Part shown: positions 6,226 through 8,215 of the stretch, piece after piece | Layout: every line of letters begins with the position of its first letter | Numbering within the stretch: the stretch's first letter is position 1 | Assembly (NCBI GenBank): GCA_022837185.1 | Contig: JALHJD010000123.1 | Location: 1 to 8,215, forward strand | Length of the DNA: 8,215 nt | From: Desulfobacteraceae bacterium | GTDB taxonomy: Bacteria; Desulfobacterota; Desulfobulbia; Desulfobulbales; Desulfobulbaceae | Direction of reading: 5' to 3' | Notes under the pieces: generated by a model | Seen by the model: only the letters and a program-made list of their open reading frames with translations | Told to the model about the DNA's origin: nothing | Databases searched by the model: none | Made by a program: the position numbers and the translations under genes

Positions 6226-7281
6226 ATGAAAAAGACAATCTGGATAATCTTCATTGCGTTCTGTCTGCCGGCCTACAGCCTGGCAGGGCATCTGGAGCCC
6301 TTCCGGGATGTTCCGATCCCGGAGTACAATCCCCAGACGCCGGAAAAGGTTGAACTGGGCAAGAAGCTCTTCTTTGACCGGCGGCTGTCCGGAGACGGGA
6401 CAACCAACTGCGGGACCTGCCATGATCCGGAACTGGCCTACAGCGACGGGCTCGAGATCTCGCTCCATTATCCCACAACCAGGAACTGGCGCAATTCGCC
6501 CACCCTGGTCAACGTCGCCTTCCACAAATACCAGTTCCATGACGGACGGGCGGCAACCCTGGAAGACCAGGCGCTGTTTCCGATGATGTCAGCCTTCGAG
6601 TTGAACCAGAACCTGGAGTACCTGGAGGAGGAAATCCGCTCCGTGCCGGAATACGTAGAGGAATTTACCAAGGTGTTCGGCGACGGGGACACGACCAAGG
6701 AGCGCATCGCCATGGCCATCGCCGCCTTTGAGCGGACCCTCATTTCCTGTGATGCCCCCCTCGACCGGTTTTTGCAGGGAGAGGCGGACGCCCTCTCCCC
6801 GGATGCCTTGAAAGGATACGAGATCTTCACCGGCAAAGGGAAGTGCACCGACTGTCACTTCGGCCCCAACCTGGCCGACGACAAGTTCCATGCCCTCCAG
6901 GTCCCGGAAAATCCCGAGCATCTGACTGATCCGCGGATCGCGGCAACGCGCCGGTTCGTTGCCAAGGTGTATCATTTCGAGGAATACCGTACCCTGGACG
7001 AGGACCCGGGCCGGTATCTCATCACCAAGGACCCGAAAGACTGGAAAGCTTTCAAAACACCGACTCTCAGGGAAATCGCCAAAACAGCCCCTTACATGCA
7101 CAACGGCATCTTCGCGACCCTGGACGAGGTGATCGATTTTTTCAACACCGGCTGCGGAGAGGGCAACACCGTGCTCAAGCCCCTGCAGCTCACGGCGGAG
7201 GAAAAGGAACAGCTCAAGGTCTTCCTCGTGGAAGGGCTGGCCGGCGCTCCGCGTGACTTTACCTATCCCAAAATTCCATAA
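6226..7281 (+). CDS. Di-haem cytochrome c peroxidase (CcpA/MauG family)
   Basis: Periplasmic c-type cytochrome, most likely reducing hydrogen peroxide to water with electrons from small cytochromes. The 351 residues begin with a signal peptide (cleavage near residue 20). Haem-binding C62-G-T-C-H66 and C207-T-D-C-H211 define the two domains. PYMHNG (M291) supplies the Met expected as distal ligand of the high-potential haem in peroxidases; MauG has Tyr there, so a peroxidase is favoured. NSPTLVN and the F-x-D-G-R-A motif are typical of the family, but the residue before DGR is H105 instead of the usual Trp. Ribosome binding site AGGAAAG (6213-6219) lies within the end of the DsbA-like gene, and the gap is 3 nt. 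Its place in a formate dehydrogenase cluster suggests a role in oxidant defence. Confidence 0.9.
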   Translation: MKKTIWIIFIAFCLPAYSLAGHLEPFRDVPIPEYNPQTPEKVELGKKLFFDRRLSGDGTTNCGTCHDPELAYSDGLEISLHYPTTRNWRNSPTLVNVAFHKYQFHDGRAATLEDQALFPMMSAFELNQNLEYLEEEIRSVPEYVEEFTKVFGDGDTTKERIAMAIAAFERTLISCDAPLDRFLQGEADALSPDALKGYEIFTGKGKCTDCHFGPNLADDKFHALQVPENPEHLTDPRIAATRRFVAKVYHFEEYRTLDEDPGRYLITKDPKDWKAFKTPTLREIAKTAPYMHNGIFATLDEVIDFFNTGCGEGNTVLKPLQLTAEEKEQLKVFLVEGLAGAPRDFTYPKIP

Positions 7282-7292
7282 TAAGGAGAATT

Positions 7293-8060
7293 ATGACCAT
7301 TGCCATTCAAGCCCTGATCGAAAAACGTCCTCACCTCAAGGATCCGCTTGAACTGTACGCCAAGTGGGAGCGCTTTCACCGCGAGACCGCCGAACAGCTG
7401 CCGAAAACGAGATCAGACGTACCGGCGGAGGAATCGAGGGCATACCCGCGTGAAATCGCCGACTCCATCTTCCGTCTGTTTGTCTCCGTCTTCGGGTTGG
7501 CCGACGACGAGATTGAACCGCTGCGCCGGGCCGTGACCAACGGAGACATTGACTTCATGCGCCTTCCCCTCGGGGAGCTTCCCGATCTGTCCCTCCCCTT
7601 CAGGGAAGACGAAGCGGCCACGCTCCTCTTCCTGCTCAGCCGCCCCTACTTTCTTGCCCTGCGGGAGACCTCGGCGGCGGACGGCGCCCACTGGACAAAC
7701 GGGCGCTGTCCCCTCTGTTCGGCGCAGCCGGCCCTGGCAACGATCACCGAGGGACCGAAAAGGCGCCTGCACTGCTCAATCTGCGGGACATCCGGGCCGT
7801 ACCGGTTCATCGGCTGCCCGAACTGCGAAACCACCGATTCGACGAAGTTCAACACCATCGTCTCCGAAGACGAACCCGGTTTCCGGATCATCACCTGCGA
7901 AAAGTGCCGGACCTATATCAAGGTCATGGAAAACCCGGTGGTCAAGGAAATGGGCCTTGATCTGGGGGATATGGCGAGTCTGCCCCTCGATATCGTGGCC
8001 CAGGAAAAAGGGTACACGCGGGCGGCGCCCAATCCCATCGGCCTGAAAAAAATGGTGTGA
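7293..8060 (+). CDS. fdhE: Formate dehydrogenase accessory protein FdhE
   Basis: Cytoplasmic accessory protein needed for active Tat-exported formate dehydrogenases; E. coli FdhE binds iron and interacts with the catalytic subunit before export. The 255 residues have a helical N-terminal half and a C-terminal rubredoxin-like half with four C-x-x-C pairs: C139/C142, C161/C164, C175/C178 and C202/C205, the hallmark pattern of FdhE. It is about 50 residues shorter than the E. coli protein, mainly N-terminal to the metal sites. Start ATG 7293 has AAGGAGA at 7283-7289, 11 nt after the peroxidase stop. It is the last gene before the terminator, so it is probably co-expressed with its client enzyme. 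Confidence 0.93.
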   Translation: MTIAIQALIEKRPHLKDPLELYAKWERFHRETAEQLPKTRSDVPAEESRAYPREIADSIFRLFVSVFGLADDEIEPLRRAVTNGDIDFMRLPLGELPDLSLPFREDEAATLLFLLSRPYFLALRETSAADGAHWTNGRCPLCSAQPALATITEGPKRRLHCSICGTSGPYRFIGCPNCETTDSTKFNTIVSEDEPGFRIITCEKCRTYIKVMENPVVKEMGLDLGDMASLPLDIVAQEKGYTRAAPNPIGLKKMV

Positions 8061-8134
8061 CGGGAGGTTCAAGGCCTGCGAATCCGGCGGCCGCCTCTTT
8101 CTCCGTTACGCCCCTTGTATCAAAAAAACTTTCT

Positions 8135-8165
8135 GGGGCTGTCCAGGCGGGCAGCCCCTTTTTTT
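8135..8165 (+). terminator. Strong intrinsic terminator ending the fdn cluster
   Basis: GGGGCTG (8135-8141) pairs with CAGCCCC (8152-8158). A T-G and two C-G pairs extend the stem inward to an AGGC loop, giving ten pairs. Seven Ts follow (8159-8165). It lies 74 nt after the fdhE stop. The intervening 8061-8134 shows no gene or further feature. Confidence 0.92.
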
Positions 8166-8176
8166 CTGTACTGCTT

Positions 8177-8215
8177 ATGAATAACATAACGGCAGATCAG
8201 GTAGAGAGGATGGAG
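8177..8215 (+). CDS. Possible start of the next gene (cut by window end)
   Basis: ATG 8177 opens a frame reading MNNITADQVERME to the window edge, without a stop. The sequence looks protein-like, but only 13 codons are visible, no clear Shine-Dalgarno precedes it, and it starts 11 nt after the terminator T-run. Product unknown. Confidence 0.25.
   Translation, partial: MNNITADQVERME

Noticed and set aside
5728..6540. 270-codon minus-strand frame opposite the Sec-DsbA and peroxidase genes
   Set aside because: Antisense shadow of two well-supported genes in GC-rich DNA; its product shows no domain that I recognise and it straddles a gene boundary.
1..8215. CRISPR array, tRNA or rRNA gene
   Set aside because: No regularly spaced repeats, no tRNA cloverleaf and no rRNA-like conserved segments were seen on either strand by eye.

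Overview
The window carries one rightward gene cluster for a membrane-bound, periplasm-facing formate dehydrogenase of the FDH-N type, behind about 1 kb of non-coding DNA. The gene set suggests an anaerobic or microaerobic Gram-negative that reads UGA as selenocysteine. These features are a Tat-exported molybdenum or tungsten formate dehydrogenase, a multihaem-type peroxidase of the MauG/CcpA family, and two selenoproteins. A Desulfobacterota-like host (for example Desulfuromonadales) is my inference; no marker gene here fixes the taxonomy.

Layout. Positions 1-360 hold no convincing gene and look like the tail of some other element. Positions 361-520 are AT-rich and contain three copies of a TGTCA-N4-TGACA palindrome, one of them extended into a perfect 17-bp inverted repeat. 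A possible sigma70-type promoter lies at 608-637. A leader of about 400 nt follows, with small hairpins and a 16-codon reading frame that resembles the start of a Tat-exported protein. The cluster then reads fdnG (1055-4171, UGA/Sec at codon 202), fdnH (4182-4949), fdnI (4951-5556), a secreted DsbA-family thioredoxin-fold protein (5629-6222) whose first active-site Cys codon is UGA, a di-haem cytochrome c peroxidase (6226-7281) and fdhE (7293-8060). A strong intrinsic terminator at 8135-8165 ends the unit.

How the parts fit together. FdnG oxidises formate outside the cytoplasmic membrane. FdnH passes electrons through four iron-sulfur clusters to the di-haem b subunit FdnI, which reduces quinone. 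FdhE is the known accessory factor for this enzyme class. The two inserted genes both encode predicted periplasmic redox proteins, so they may protect or mature the oxygen- and oxidant-sensitive selenoenzyme. That role is a hypothesis from context.

The most noteworthy item is the DsbA-like gene. Read conventionally it splits at 5782 into a short stub and a 142-codon fragment. Read through UGA it is one complete 197-residue protein with a signal peptide, a Sec-Pro-His-Cys active site and a cis-proline loop. Its only good Shine-Dalgarno sequence lies about 40 nt upstream of the start codon, and a strong hairpin between the two would bring them to a normal spacing.
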